This document shows, in pieces, positions 1 through 10,538 of a DNA stretch of 64,000 nt. Under the pieces are notes generated by a model that saw only the letters and a list, made by a program, of their open reading frames with translations, ran no database searches and was not told the DNA's origin. Source of the stretch: Pseudodonghicola sp048268305 (GTDB lineage Bacteria; Pseudomonadota; Alphaproteobacteria; Rhodobacterales; Rhodobacteraceae); contig NZ_JBLWVT010000009.1 of NCBI RefSeq assembly GCF_048268305.1, forward strand, positions 1 through 64,000, in the 5' to 3' direction. How positions within the stretch are numbered: position 1 is the stretch's first letter; every line of letters begins with the position of its first letter. Made by a program: the position numbers and the translations under genes.

Positions 1-4
1 CCAT
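1..4 (-). CDS. 5' end of a gene running off the left edge
   Basis: An ATG on the minus strand at 4-2 is preceded by a good ribosome-binding site (GGAGG, 5 bases before the start codon, reading from about 14 down to 10). Only one codon and one base lie inside the window, so nothing can be said about the product. Confidence 0.4.
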
Positions 5-80
5 GCTCACCTCCGATAACGGAAGGGAAGCACGCACCAGCCCCTCAGGGAATCCCCTTTATGGGTTCAGAACCTAGGCC

Positions 81-590
81 TCAGGCCAGTCCCGGCAAGC
101 TCTGGTCCTCGGCGGGCAAGACCCCCTCGTGGCGCAGCAGATAGGCCTTGGTGGCAAGGCCGCCGCCAAAGCCGGTCAGCGCCCCGGTCGCCCCCAGAAC
201 CCGGTGGCAGGGCAGGATGATCGGCAGCGGGTTGCTGCCGTTCGCGGCGCCCACGGCCCGGCTGGCGCGTGGCCGGCCCAGCGTCGCCGCGATCTGGCCA
301 TAGCTGCGGGTCTCGCCGAAGGGGATGCCGGCCAGATAGCGCCAGACGCTGACCTGAAAGGCGCTGCCGGACAGATGCAGGGGCAGCGAAAAGCTTTGCA
401 GCCGGCCGGCGAAATAGGCGTCGATCTGGCGGCGAACCTCTGCGAAGGGGGCATCCGAGGGCGACCAGCCCGGTTGCGGGCCAAAGGATTTATGCCCGGT
501 TGGAAAGCTGAGGAAATGCAAGGCTGAGGCATCGCCCGCGACCAGCAGACGGCCGACCGGGCTGTCGATATAGGAATAGCAGAGCGTCAT
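81..590 (-). CDS. ogt: Methylated-DNA--[protein]-cysteine S-methyltransferase (Ogt/AdaB type)
   Basis: A 169-residue suicide repair protein that moves the alkyl group from O6-methylguanine (or O4-methylthymine) to its own cysteine. The active-site motif ILPCHRVLG is present (Cys128), with the usual downstream GFGGG segment near residues 140-144; length is normal for the family. The start ATG at 590 overlaps the stop of the upstream Ada-type regulator in an ATGA junction, so the two are translationally coupled. Together they equal the two halves of E. coli Ada split into separate proteins, as in Bacillus AdaA/AdaB. Confidence 0.93.
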   Translation of the reverse strand: MTLCYSYIDSPVGRLLVAGDASALHFLSFPTGHKSFGPQPGWSPSDAPFAEVRRQIDAYFAGRLQSFSLPLHLSGSAFQVSVWRYLAGIPFGETRSYGQIAATLGRPRASRAVGAANGSNPLPIILPCHRVLGATGALTGFGGGLATKAYLLRHEGVLPAEDQSLPGLA

Positions 591-1153
591 TGCGGCGCCC
601 GCCTGCGGATCGAGGAGGGCGGTCGGCCATAAAGCTTGGAAAAGGCGGTGTTGAACTGCCGGACGCTGCCGAAGCCGGCCCTGAAGGCGATCTCGGTGAT
701 CGGCAGGGCGGTGCTGTCGAGCAGCCGCTTGGCCCGACCGATGCGCAGGGTCTGCGCGGTCTGCAGCGGCGAGGCGCCGACATGTTCGGCAAACAGCCGC
801 GACAAATGCCGTGCCCCGATGCCCAGACGCTCGGCCAGCAGATTGACGGTGCCGTCGCCATCCAGCGCGCCCGCCTCGATCAGCCGCAGGGCGCGTTCGA
901 CGGTGGTCCGGGTGCCGTTCCAGGCGGCGCAGAACGGGGCGGTCTCGGGCCGGCAGCGCAGACAGGGGCGATAGCCGGCGCGCTCGGCCGCCGCCGCGGT
1001 CGGGAAATAGCTGACGTTCCGGGTCAGCGGTTGCCGCACCGGACAGACTGGCCGGCAATAGATCATCGTGGTCCGGACGGCGGTGAAGAACTTGCCGTCA
1101 AAGGCCGGGTCGCGCCGCAGTCGCGCATCATTGCAGGTGTCGAAATCTAACAT
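587..1153 (-). CDS. adaA: Ada-type methylphosphotriester-sensing AraC regulator
   Basis: A 188-residue protein with an N-terminal Ada zinc domain (residues about 1-80) and a C-terminal AraC helix-turn-helix (about 85-180). The four zinc cysteines are visible as C-x3-C (YCRPVC) and CLRC; in Ada the first of these accepts methyl groups from DNA phosphotriesters, turning the protein into an activator. It lacks the methyltransferase domain, which the next gene (81-590, overlapping by 4 bases) supplies. It probably activates its own operon after alkylation damage; this is inferred from the family. Confidence 0.92.
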   Translation of the reverse strand: MLDFDTCNDARLRRDPAFDGKFFTAVRTTMIYCRPVCPVRQPLTRNVSYFPTAAAAERAGYRPCLRCRPETAPFCAAWNGTRTTVERALRLIEAGALDGDGTVNLLAERLGIGARHLSRLFAEHVGASPLQTAQTLRIGRAKRLLDSTALPITEIAFRAGFGSVRQFNTAFSKLYGRPPSSIRRRAPQ

Positions 1154-1280
1154 GTAGATAATCTAGCGCAGCGGCCCGCGGCGGGCGAGGCTGTGCAGAG
1201 GATGAGGTCCGAAAATGGCCAGCACGGCGACGGCCGCGGTGTTAGGTCTGCCGGCGAAGGCAAGCGTTCCGGAGGGTGCA

Positions 1281-2180
1281 ATGCGTATGACGGCTCAGGA
1301 CTGGGCGCTTCTGTTTCTGCTGTCGCTCCTGTGGGGCGGCTCTTTCTTCTTTGCCGCCGTCGCGGTGCGCGAACTGCCGCCACTGACTGTCGTGGCCCTG
1401 CGCACCGGTCTCGCCTCGCTGACGCTGATGATGATCCTGCGGCTGCGCCGAGAGAGCTGGCCGGTGACCCGCAGCGCCCTGCCGGCCTTCCTGGTCATGG
1501 GGCTTTTGAACAATCTCTTGCCCTTCAGCCTGCTGTTCTGGGCCCAGACCACGATCCCCAGCGGCCTGGCCGCGATCTTGAACGCGACGACGCCGATCTT
1601 CTCGATCGTGGTGGCGCATTTCCTGCTGGCCGACGAACGCATGGCCGTGAACAAGGCGGTCGGAATCCTGTTCGGCTTTCTGGGGGTGGCGGTGCTGATG
1701 GGGGGGAATGTGCTGACCGGGGGCGGGATTGCCACGCTGGGGATGCTCGCCTGCCTGGCGGCGGCGCTGTCCTATGGGGTCGCCGGGGTCTATGGCCGCC
1801 GGTTCAAGGCGATGGCCCTGTCGCCGACCCAGGTGGCCCTTGGGCAGCTGGTGGCGACGACGCTGATGATGCTGCCGGTGATCGTCCTGGTCGACCGGCC
1901 CTGGGCGCTGCCGGTCCCCAGCCTCCGCGTCGTCGCGGCGGTGGTGGCGCTGGCCGTGGTCTCGACCGCGATTGCCTATGTAATCTTCTTCCGACTGCTG
2001 GCCTCTGCCGGGGCGGTGAACACCGCGCTGGTGACCCTGCTGATCCCGGCTAGCGCCATCCTTCTGGGCAGCCTGTTTCTGGGCGAGGCACTGGCGCCGC
2101 GCCATTACGCCGGCTTGGCGCTGATTACCCTGGGGCTGATCGCCATCGACGGACGCGTCATCGACCGGCTGCGGCGCTGA
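1281..2180 (+). CDS. DMT-superfamily (EamA) exporter
   Basis: About 299 residues made almost entirely of hydrophobic helices, consistent with ten membrane segments in two EamA repeats. The start at 1281 is chosen for the GGAGG at 1271-1275, 5 bases upstream; the frame is open further upstream to 1215 without a better start. EamA proteins export metabolites such as amino acids, but the substrate cannot be read from sequence. The gene is divergent from adaA and convergent with hemN, so the context does not help. Confidence 0.88.
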   Translation: MRMTAQDWALLFLLSLLWGGSFFFAAVAVRELPPLTVVALRTGLASLTLMMILRLRRESWPVTRSALPAFLVMGLLNNLLPFSLLFWAQTTIPSGLAAILNATTPIFSIVVAHFLLADERMAVNKAVGILFGFLGVAVLMGGNVLTGGGIATLGMLACLAAALSYGVAGVYGRRFKAMALSPTQVALGQLVATTLMMLPVIVLVDRPWALPVPSLRVVAAVVALAVVSTAIAYVIFFRLLASAGAVNTALVTLLIPASAILLGSLFLGEALAPRHYAGLALITLGLIAIDGRVIDRLRR

Positions 2181-2205
2181 TCGCCCCCACAGGGCAGGCG
2201 ACCGG

Positions 2206-3561
2206 TCAGATCGCCGAGCTGTGGCCGGCCTTGCTCAGGTCATAGGCGTCGAAGGCGCGGGCGATCATCCGGGTCAGCGGATGCGCTTCGTGCCGGATCG
2301 CCAGCGCGTCGGGGCCGATGTCCAGCATGCCCGGAAAGGCGCGGGTGACACCGGCGAACATCGCCTGCAGCGCGGTATCCGAAATGCCGAAGTCGGCGCG
2401 GATTTCGGCGGCGTCGATGCGGTGATCGCACATCAGCATCTCGATCATCCGGCCCCGCATCAGATCCTCGCCCTGGAAGATATGGCCCCGGTTGGTCGAG
2501 AATCGCCCGTCGCGGATTGCCGCGGTATAGGCCGAGGTCGCCGGCGCGTTCTGCGCATAGCCCTGCGGGAAGCGCGAGATCGAGGAGGCGCCGACGCCGA
2601 TCAGAACCTCGGCCTGATCGTCGGTATAGCCCTGGAAGTTGCGACGGAGCGTACCGCTGCGCAGCGCTTTGGTCAGCCCGTCCTCGGGGCGGGCGAAATG
2701 GTCGATCCCGATCTCGGCATAGCCGTCCCAGAGGAACAGCCGCCGCGCGGTGTCGAACAGATCGAGCCGCGCCTCGGGCGTGGGCAGCGCGTCGGAGGGG
2801 ATCAGTTGCTGCCGCTTGGCCATCCATGGCACATGGGCATAGCCATAGAGCGCCACCCGGTCCGGGTTCAGTGACAACAGCTTCTGCACGCTCTCGGTCA
2901 TCCGCGCCTTGCTCTGATGCGGCAGGCCGAACAGGATATCGGCGTTCAGGCTGTGAATGCCGCGGGCGCGGATCATCTCCACCGCGCGGCGGGTCACGTC
3001 ATAACCCTGGATGCGGCCGATGGTCTTCTGAATCTCGGCGTCGAAGTCCTGCACTCCGATCGACGCACGGCTCATCCCTGCCGCCGCCAGCGCGTCGAGC
3101 CGCGCTTCGTCGATCTCGTTCGGGTCGATCTCGACCGAGAACTCGGCATCCGGGCCGAGCGGGGCAACGGCGAAGATCGCCTGCGTCAGCTCGGTCATCA
3201 GCGCCGGGCTCAGCAGTGTCGGCGTGCCGCCGCCCCAATGCAGCCGCGACAGAGTCACCCCCGCCGGCAACCGGTCGGCCAGCAGCGCCAGTTCGGCCTT
3301 CAGCGTTTCCACATAGGCGGCGACCGGTGCATCGGTCTGGGTGCCCTGGGTGCGACAGGCGCAGAACCAGCACAGCCGCCGGCAGAAGGGCACATGGACA
3401 TAGAGCGAGATCGCGCCACCTTCGGGGATGGCGCCGATCCAGTTGGCATAGGTATCAGGACCGACCGCAGCGCTGAAATGCGGTGCGGTGGGATAGCTGG
3501 TGTAGCGCGGAACCCGCGCGTCAAATAATCCCAGCTTGGCCAATTGAGGTTTTACGAACAT
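2206..3561 (-). CDS. hemN: Oxygen-independent coproporphyrinogen III oxidase
   Basis: A radical-SAM enzyme of 451 residues that decarboxylates coproporphyrinogen III to protoporphyrinogen IX without oxygen. The cluster motif C-x3-C-x2-C is at Cys60, Cys64 and Cys67, followed by a further cysteine (CWFCAC) as in true HemN; length matches HemN rather than the shorter HemW. It is divergent from fnrL, with an FNR box at 3597-3610 between them. The box centre is about 42 bp from the ATG. A class II FNR promoter would therefore start transcription almost at the start codon. An oxygen-dependent counterpart (hemF) lies at 19786-20679. Confidence 0.95.
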   Translation of the reverse strand: MFVKPQLAKLGLFDARVPRYTSYPTAPHFSAAVGPDTYANWIGAIPEGGAISLYVHVPFCRRLCWFCACRTQGTQTDAPVAAYVETLKAELALLADRLPAGVTLSRLHWGGGTPTLLSPALMTELTQAIFAVAPLGPDAEFSVEIDPNEIDEARLDALAAAGMSRASIGVQDFDAEIQKTIGRIQGYDVTRRAVEMIRARGIHSLNADILFGLPHQSKARMTESVQKLLSLNPDRVALYGYAHVPWMAKRQQLIPSDALPTPEARLDLFDTARRLFLWDGYAEIGIDHFARPEDGLTKALRSGTLRRNFQGYTDDQAEVLIGVGASSISRFPQGYAQNAPATSAYTAAIRDGRFSTNRGHIFQGEDLMRGRMIEMLMCDHRIDAAEIRADFGISDTALQAMFAGVTRAFPGMLDIGPDALAIRHEAHPLTRMIARAFDAYDLSKAGHSSAI

Positions 3562-3596
3562 GCGACTAAGCTAATATAGACCTGAGGCTCCGTGCC

Positions 3597-3610
3597 TTGA
3601 CGCAGATCAA
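3597..3610. promoter_or_regulatory. FNR box between hemN and fnrL
   Basis: The sequence TTGAC-GCAG-ATCAA differs from the FNR consensus TTGAT-N4-ATCAA by one base. It lies 35 bp from the hemN start and only 11 bases before the fnrL start. Activation of hemN and repression (negative autoregulation) of fnrL is the geometry this suggests. Confidence 0.85.
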
Positions 3611-3621
3611 CTGAGGCCCTG

Positions 3622-4365
3622 ATGTCCGTTCAGACCCACGCATTTGCCGGCAATTGTTCGGAATGCCCGATCCGCCATCGGGCGGTCTGCGCGCATTGTG
3701 AAATCCCCGAACTCGAAGAACTGGAGAGCATCAAGTTCTATCGCAGCTTCGAGGCGGGGCAGACCATCATCTGGTCCGGCGACAAGATGGGGTTCGTGGG
3801 CTCGGTGATCGCGGGCATCGCGTCGCTGACCCAGACGATGGAGGACGGGCGCACCCAGATGGTGGGGCTGTTGCTGCCGTCGGATTTCGTCGGACGCCCG
3901 GGGCGCGACGGCTCGGCCTATGACGTCACCGCGACCACCGATGTGGTGATGTGCTGTTTCCGCAAGAAGCCCTTTGAAGAGCTGATGGCGCGCACCCCTC
4001 ATATCGCCCACCGTCTGCTGGAGATGACGCTCGACGAGCTTGACGCCGCCCGCGAATGGATGCTGGTGTTGGGCCGCAAGACCGCGCGGGAAAAGATCGC
4101 CTCGCTGCTGTCGATCATCGCCCGCCGCGACGCTTCTCTGACGCCGAACGGGCCTTCGGGTCTGGTGGTCTTCGACCTGCCGCTGACGCGGGAGGCGATG
4201 GCGGATTATCTCGGCCTCACGCTCGAAACCGTGAGTCGCCAGATGTCGGCGCTGAAGAAGGACGGGGTGATCCAGCTCGAAGGCAAGCGGCATGTCATCG
4301 TGCCGGACATGGGCCGGCTGATGGAAGAGGCCGGCGACGACAGCGACGGCGGCCTGATGGCCTGA
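3622..4365 (+). CDS. fnrL: Oxygen-sensing Crp/Fnr-family activator FnrL
   Basis: A 247-residue regulator with an N-terminal cysteine cluster (Cys12, Cys15, Cys23, Cys26) and further cysteines at 111-112, fitting the ligands of an FNR [4Fe-4S] sensor. A cyclic-nucleotide-like sensory fold follows. The C-terminal helix-turn-helix holds the E-x-x-S-R signature (Glu202, Ser205, Arg206) that in FNR reads TTGAT half sites. Position next to hemN and ccoNOQP is the classic Rhodobacter fnrL locus. The gene carries an FNR box immediately before its own ribosome-binding site (GAGG at 3613-3616). Confidence 0.95.
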   Translation: MSVQTHAFAGNCSECPIRHRAVCAHCEIPELEELESIKFYRSFEAGQTIIWSGDKMGFVGSVIAGIASLTQTMEDGRTQMVGLLLPSDFVGRPGRDGSAYDVTATTDVVMCCFRKKPFEELMARTPHIAHRLLEMTLDELDAAREWMLVLGRKTAREKIASLLSIIARRDASLTPNGPSGLVVFDLPLTREAMADYLGLTLETVSRQMSALKKDGVIQLEGKRHVIVPDMGRLMEEAGDDSDGGLMA

Positions 4366-4512
4366 GCCGCGGCTCCTTCCGCGTTCCCCATATTTCAGAT
4401 GCTCCCTGCCCGGAGGTCCGCGCCGCCTGCGCGGCGTCGAAGGCCGTCGATCTCACCCGCCCCGAATGCGGGTTCGCCCTGAATGCGGGCGGCCATATCT
4501 GTGTCACATGGC

Positions 4513-4551
4513 AAGACAAAAACGCCCCGCCGTCTGGGCGACGGCGGGGCG
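4513..4551 (-). terminator. Rho-independent terminator of the usp gene
   Basis: A perfect 12-bp GC stem (4523-4534 with 4540-4551) with a 5-base loop is followed, on the minus strand, by TTTTTGTCTT. It lies 25 bp beyond the stop codon of the stress protein. Confidence 0.85.
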
Positions 4552-4576
4552 GTCTGAGGTCATCTTGTCACGACGC

Positions 4577-5416
4577 TCAATGCGCCATGAAGATCGGCAC
4601 CTTTGCCTGTTCCAGCATGTTGCGGGTTGCGCCGCCGAGGATCGCCTCGCGGAAACGGGAATGGCCATAGGCGCCCATCACGATCAGATCGGCGCTGGTA
4701 TCGGTGGCGTGGCGGTTCAGGATGTCCGAGATCCGCGGCATCGTCTTGCTCAGCACGTCGATCTCGCAGTTCACCCCGTGGCGCGACAGCATTTGCGACA
4801 GCAGGCCGCCCGGATCGGACCGTTCCGGCCCGTGCTGCGGCGGGTCGATCACCACGATGCGCACCTGTTCGGCGGCCATCAGGAAGGGCATCGCCTTGCG
4901 GATCGCCGCCATCGCCTCGACGCTTTCGTTCCAGGCGACCAGAACGTTGGGGAAGCTGCCCTTGGCGACATTCTTGTCAGGCACCACCAGAACCGGCGCG
5001 CGGCCTTCGAACAGCGCGGCTTCGACGATCGGCTCGGCCTCGGCGCCACGGTCTTCACCATAGGGCAAAGGCAACACCACCAGGTCCGAGAACCGTGCGC
5101 GATAGGCGACGTGCCGGCCAAGATCGGCGATCTGCGCGACACCGTCCTCGACCGACCAGCGGACATCGGAAAGCCCAAGTTTCTCTTTGGCGTAGGCGAG
5201 TGTCGCTTCCGCCTCTGCGCTGGCGCGCTCCAGGGTCTCCTGAAGGATCATCGCGTTGGCGCCGGCATAGTAGTAACCGGTCTGGGTGCGGTCTACGCCC
5301 AGGCAGAGCGCCTCGGCGTGGGCATCCTGTGCCTCCGCCAGCGCGACAAGCTGCGCCATGGTGGCGTCTGACACCTTGGGGTCGGTCAGAACGGTCAGCA
5401 GGGATTTATAAGCCAT
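4577..5416 (-). CDS. Universal stress protein, tandem UspA domains
   Basis: A 279-residue protein, about twice the length of a single UspA domain. The C-terminal half ends with the nucleotide-binding signature (GAYGHSR then GGATRNML, residues about 248-267); the N-terminal half is a degenerate repeat. The start is the ATG at 5416 (MAYKSLL). The gene is divergent from ccoN, and the single FNR box at 5511-5524 is nearly equidistant from both start codons. Co-induction with the cbb3 oxidase at low oxygen is therefore likely. Biochemical role of this family is poorly defined. Confidence 0.88.
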   Translation of the reverse strand: MAYKSLLTVLTDPKVSDATMAQLVALAEAQDAHAEALCLGVDRTQTGYYYAGANAMILQETLERASAEAEATLAYAKEKLGLSDVRWSVEDGVAQIADLGRHVAYRARFSDLVVLPLPYGEDRGAEAEPIVEAALFEGRAPVLVVPDKNVAKGSFPNVLVAWNESVEAMAAIRKAMPFLMAAEQVRIVVIDPPQHGPERSDPGGLLSQMLSRHGVNCEIDVLSKTMPRISDILNRHATDTSADLIVMGAYGHSRFREAILGGATRNMLEQAKVPIFMAH

Positions 5417-5510
5417 TGTAACCTCTTTGCATTCGGCCCTTCCAGAATGAGCAACCTGGAAGCCTCCGGAACTTAGTTTCGATGCCTGCCACGAAAATGG
5501 CAAGGGTGTC

Positions 5511-5524
5511 TTGATGCAGATCAA
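5511..5524. promoter_or_regulatory. Consensus FNR box between usp and ccoN
   Basis: TTGAT-GCAG-ATCAA matches the FNR consensus at every defined position. Its centre is about 101 bp from both the ccoN and the usp start codons, so a class II promoter in either direction would give a leader of about 60 bases. Confidence 0.92.
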
Positions 5525-5617
5525 TGCGTGCAAGCTTGACCTCTTGCAGGTAGGCTTAAGTCTGAACCCGTCTGACGCGGCGGCAGAATCGCGTGGGACT
5601 AGGCAAAGGGACGAGGA

Positions 5618-7222
<1,605 letters not shown>

Positions 7223-7236
7223 GGGAGGAGGGAACA

Positions 7237-7968
7237 ATGTCCATTCTTGCAAAGCACAAGATCCTTGAAACCAACGCGACCCTGCTGCTGGTGTTCAGCT
7301 TCTTGGTCGTGACCATCGGCGGCATCGTCGAGATCGCGCCGCTGTTCTGGCTGCAGAACACCATCGAGAAGGTGGATGGCATGCGCCCCTACACTCCGCT
7401 GGAGCTGGCGGGGCGCGAGATCTACGTCCGCGAGGGCTGTTATGTCTGCCACAGCCAGATGATCCGTCCCATGCGGGACGAGGTCGAACGCTATGGCCAT
7501 TACAGCCTTGCGGCGGAGTCGATGTACGACCACCCGTTCCAATGGGGGTCGAAACGGACCGGGCCGGACCTGGCCCGTGTGGGCGGGCGCTATTCTGATG
7601 AATGGCACGTCGACCACCTGACCAACCCGCAATCGGTGGTGCCGGAATCGGTGATGCCGAAATACGGCTTCCTCAAGCACAAGATGATTGAGGGCGAATA
7701 CATCGAAGACGTGATGAAGACCCACGCTTTCGTCGGCGTGCCCTATACCGAGGACGACCTGGCGAACGCCCAGGCCGATTTCCTGGCGCAGGCCGATCCG
7801 GACAGCGATTATGACGGGCTGGTCGCGCGCTATGGCGAAGCCAGCGTTAACGTGCGCAACTTCGATGGCCAGCCCGGTGTATCGGAAATGGATGCGCTCA
7901 TCGCCTACCTGCAGATGTTGGGCACGCTGGTCGATTTTTCGACCTTCACGCCCGACGATAGCCGCTGA
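7237..7968 (+). CDS. ccoO: cbb3-type cytochrome c oxidase subunit II, mono-haem cytochrome c
   Basis: A 243-residue membrane-anchored c-type cytochrome that passes electrons towards CcoN. One N-terminal membrane helix (about residues 14-36) precedes a periplasmic domain with the haem motif CYVCH (Cys68, Cys71, His72). A strong ribosome-binding site (GGGAGGAGG) lies just upstream. Second gene of the operon, length typical. Confidence 0.98.
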   Translation: MSILAKHKILETNATLLLVFSFLVVTIGGIVEIAPLFWLQNTIEKVDGMRPYTPLELAGREIYVREGCYVCHSQMIRPMRDEVERYGHYSLAAESMYDHPFQWGSKRTGPDLARVGGRYSDEWHVDHLTNPQSVVPESVMPKYGFLKHKMIEGEYIEDVMKTHAFVGVPYTEDDLANAQADFLAQADPDSDYDGLVARYGEASVNVRNFDGQPGVSEMDALIAYLQMLGTLVDFSTFTPDDSR

Positions 7969-7979
7969 GGAGTGTCAAG

Positions 7980-8165
7980 ATGGAACTTTACACGCTTCTA
8001 AGGCAGTTCGCGGACAGTTGGATGTTGCTGTCGCTCTTCGCCTTCTTCGTCGGGGTGATCCTCTGGGTGTTCCGCCCGGGCAGCAGCAAGACCTATCGCG
8101 ATACGGCAGAAATTCCCTTCCGGCACGAGGATAAACCCGCGACGGATAAGGAGGCGCGGACATGA
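7980..8165 (+). CDS. ccoQ: cbb3-type cytochrome c oxidase subunit CcoQ
   Basis: A 61-residue protein with one membrane helix (about residues 15-33) and a charged cytoplasmic tail. CcoQ/FixQ proteins are small, weakly conserved stabilisers of the oxidase; identification rests on size, topology and the fixed position between ccoO and ccoP. Its stop overlaps the ccoP start by 4 bases (ATGA type), implying translational coupling. Confidence 0.9.
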   Translation: MELYTLLRQFADSWMLLSLFAFFVGVILWVFRPGSSKTYRDTAEIPFRHEDKPATDKEART

Positions 8166-9031
8166 GCAAGGCACCCCAACATCAAAAGGGCGACCCGCAA
8201 ACCACCGGCCATAACTGGGACGGGATCGAGGAATTCGACAACCCGATGCCGCGCTGGTGGCTGTGGACATTTTATGCCTGTATCATCTGGGCGATCGGCT
8301 ATTCCATCGCCTATCCGGCCTGGCCGGGGATCAAGAGCGCCTCGGCTGGTCTGCTGGGCTGGTCCACGCGTGGCGATGTCGCCCGCGAGATCGAGGCGGC
8401 CAACGAGGCCAATGCCGCGATCAATGCGCGGCTGGTGGCGGCCGACCTGACCCAGATCGCCAATGATCCGGAGTTGAACAGCTATGCGGTGTCCGCCGGG
8501 GCCGCCGTCTTCAAGACCTGGTGCGCCCAGTGCCATGGCTCCGGCGCCGCCGGCGCCAAGGGCTATCCCAACCTGCTGGACGACGACTGGCTCTGGGGCG
8601 GCGACATCGAGACCATCCATTACACCGTTACCCATGGGGTGCGGAACGAGGATGACCCGGATGCGCGCTTTTCGCAGATGCCTGCCTTCGGTCGTGACGA
8701 ACTGCTGACCGGCGAGCAGATCGACCAGGTGGTGAACTATGTCATGTCGCTGTCCGAGACGCCGAAGGACGCGTCCTTGGTCGCGGCGGGCAAGGTGGTA
8801 TTCGAGGAGAATTGCGTTTCCTGCCACACCGCCGAGGCCACTGGCGACCGGACCCAGGGCGCACCGAACCTGACCGATGCGATCTGGCTCTATGGTGGGG
8901 ATTACGACACCATCAAGCAGACTGTCACCAACAGCCGCGGCGGCGTGATGCCGGCCTGGGGCCTGCGGCTGAGCGAGGATCAGGTCCGCGCTGCCGCGAT
9001 CTATGTCCACCAGTTGGGCGGCGGCGAATGA
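8162..9031 (+). CDS. ccoP: cbb3-type cytochrome c oxidase subunit III, di-haem cytochrome c
   Basis: A 289-residue cytochrome with one membrane anchor (about residues 32-55) and two haem c motifs, CAQCH (121-125) and CVSCH (218-222), the expected di-haem CcoP. It is the electron entry subunit of the oxidase. The start ATG overlaps the ccoQ stop. A hairpin terminator follows at 9154-9190, closing the ccoNOQP operon. Confidence 0.97.
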   Translation: MSKAPQHQKGDPQTTGHNWDGIEEFDNPMPRWWLWTFYACIIWAIGYSIAYPAWPGIKSASAGLLGWSTRGDVAREIEAANEANAAINARLVAADLTQIANDPELNSYAVSAGAAVFKTWCAQCHGSGAAGAKGYPNLLDDDWLWGGDIETIHYTVTHGVRNEDDPDARFSQMPAFGRDELLTGEQIDQVVNYVMSLSETPKDASLVAAGKVVFEENCVSCHTAEATGDRTQGAPNLTDAIWLYGGDYDTIKQTVTNSRGGVMPAWGLRLSEDQVRAAAIYVHQLGGGE

Positions 9032-9467
9032 TCTGCTGAAAGAATACCTGCGGGCCACTCGTGGCTCGGAGGGGCGGCGCCGGCTTTTCGATCTGTTCGC
9101 GCGTTTCCTGAAAAGCCGGCGCCGATTTGATACATGTGTTACTCAAGTTTCGAGGGCCCGTCCACAGCCTGTGCCGTGGGCGGGCCCTTTGCCGTTCAGC
9201 GGCGCCGTAGATTCGGGCAGTCCCGGCGCTGGAGCCACCAGTGCCCCTCGGGCAACCAGCGTTGGCGCCGGGGCGAGGGGGGCCGAGCGCGTCCGGTGCG
9301 TGGCGTGTCGGTCTCACCCCCGTTCCGGGTGGCGATAATGAAAGTTCTTGCGAGAATTCCAAGCATGGCTGCATCCTTCCCTGCGTGCGGATCATGCAGC
9401 TATTCTTGCGTCTCTGGGGATTCCATGCCATTCATTTCCCTATCCAACATGTAAGCCTGAGTTTCAT
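9032..9467. other. 436-bp gap between ccoP and the LysR gene
   Basis: The left part holds the ccoNOQP terminator. The remainder (about 9200-9467) becomes less GC-rich towards the LysR start and presumably carries its promoter. No convincing gene is visible; open frames here have no recognisable protein features. I see no FNR box in it. Confidence 0.5.
9154..9190 (+). terminator. Terminator of ccoNOQP
   Basis: A 12-bp stem (9154-9165 with 9176-9187, one G-T pair) is followed by TTT. It lies about 120 bp after the ccoP stop. The short T-tract makes it moderately strong. Confidence 0.65.
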
Positions 9468-10349
9468 ATGAACTGGCTCTCCATGCCGCCGCTCGCCGCC
9501 CTCAGGGCCTTTGCCGCCTTTGCCGAAACCGGCAATCTCGCGCAGGCGGGGGCGATGCTGAACGTCAGCCATGCCGCGATCAGCCAGCAGCTCCGCGCGC
9601 TCGAGGCGCATCTGGGCCTGGCGCTGGTGGATCGTGCCGGCCGGGCGCTGGTGCTGACGGCCGAGGGCCGGCAGCTTGCCGATGCGCTGGCGCTGGGGTT
9701 CGGCGCCATCTCGGCCGCGGTGCAGGAACTGACGGGGCGGGCCGCCGACAGGCCGCTGCATGTCTCGGTCACGCCCAGCCTGGCGGGCTATTGGCTGCTG
9801 CCGCGGCTGGCGGGGTTTTCCCGCGCGCATCCCGGGATCAGCCTGAGGGTCGATCCCACCCCCGATCTGATCGAGCTCGGCCCCGGCGGCATCGACCTGG
9901 CGCTGCGCCATGGCGTAGGTGGCTGGCCCGGGGTGGAGAGCGAACCCTTGCTGCCGGCGCCACTGGTGATCGTGGCGGCGCCGCAGCTTGTGCAGGGACG
10001 CAGGGTGGCGACCCCGGCCGATCTGGCCGACCTGCCCTGGATCGAGGAGCTTGGCACCAACGAGGCGAGCGCCTGGCTGGCTGCCCAGGGGGGCGCGATC
10101 GGCATGGGGCGGAGCACGCAGCTGCCGGGCAACCTGACGCTGGAAAGCGCGCGCTCGGGGCAGGGGCTGTTGCTGATCGTGCGCCTTTTCGTCGAGGCCG
10201 ACCTGGCGGCCGGGCGGCTGGTCGAGCTTTTCGCCACCCGACAGGAGAGCCAGTATCACATCGTCACCCGCCCCGGCAGCCTGCGCCCGGCCGCCCGCGC
10301 CTTCATCGCCTGGCTCAGGCGCGAGGCACGCGCAGGCAGCCCGGGCTGA
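9468..10349 (+). CDS. LysR-family transcriptional regulator
   Basis: A 293-residue regulator with the N-terminal winged helix-turn-helix (residues about 6-65; AALRAFAAFAETGNLAQAG... AAISQQLRALE is typical) and a C-terminal substrate-binding domain. The arrangement resembles GcvA/AmpR-like members (PPLAALRAF opening). The start at 9468 is chosen because the family domain begins a few residues later; an in-frame ATG at 9483 is an alternative and neither has a clear ribosome-binding site. No divergent target gene is adjacent, so the effector is unknown. Confidence 0.88.
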   Translation: MNWLSMPPLAALRAFAAFAETGNLAQAGAMLNVSHAAISQQLRALEAHLGLALVDRAGRALVLTAEGRQLADALALGFGAISAAVQELTGRAADRPLHVSVTPSLAGYWLLPRLAGFSRAHPGISLRVDPTPDLIELGPGGIDLALRHGVGGWPGVESEPLLPAPLVIVAAPQLVQGRRVATPADLADLPWIEELGTNEASAWLAAQGGAIGMGRSTQLPGNLTLESARSGQGLLLIVRLFVEADLAAGRLVELFATRQESQYHIVTRPGSLRPAARAFIAWLRREARAGSPG

Positions 10350-10461
10350 GCCGGTCTTGAGAACTTGCCCCCGGGCGCCGCGATCGGGGCAAAGTGCCGC
10401 GCCCGGGGGGCGGATCCCCGGGAACTCGATCATGGGCAAAGATGTCTGCCCAATGCTATGA

Positions 10462-10475
10462 TTGACCCAAATCAA
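10462..10475 (+). promoter_or_regulatory. FNR box upstream of ccoG
   Basis: TTGAC-CCAA-ATCAA, one base from the consensus. If used as a class II site, transcription would begin near 10510, which fits the GTG start of ccoG at 10539 and excludes upstream in-frame starts. Confidence 0.85.
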
Positions 10476-10538
10476 TGTGAACGCCTGTCCGCGATGAGAC
10501 AAGGCGTGAAACCCAGAGCCAGACCCCGGAGTGAGTTC

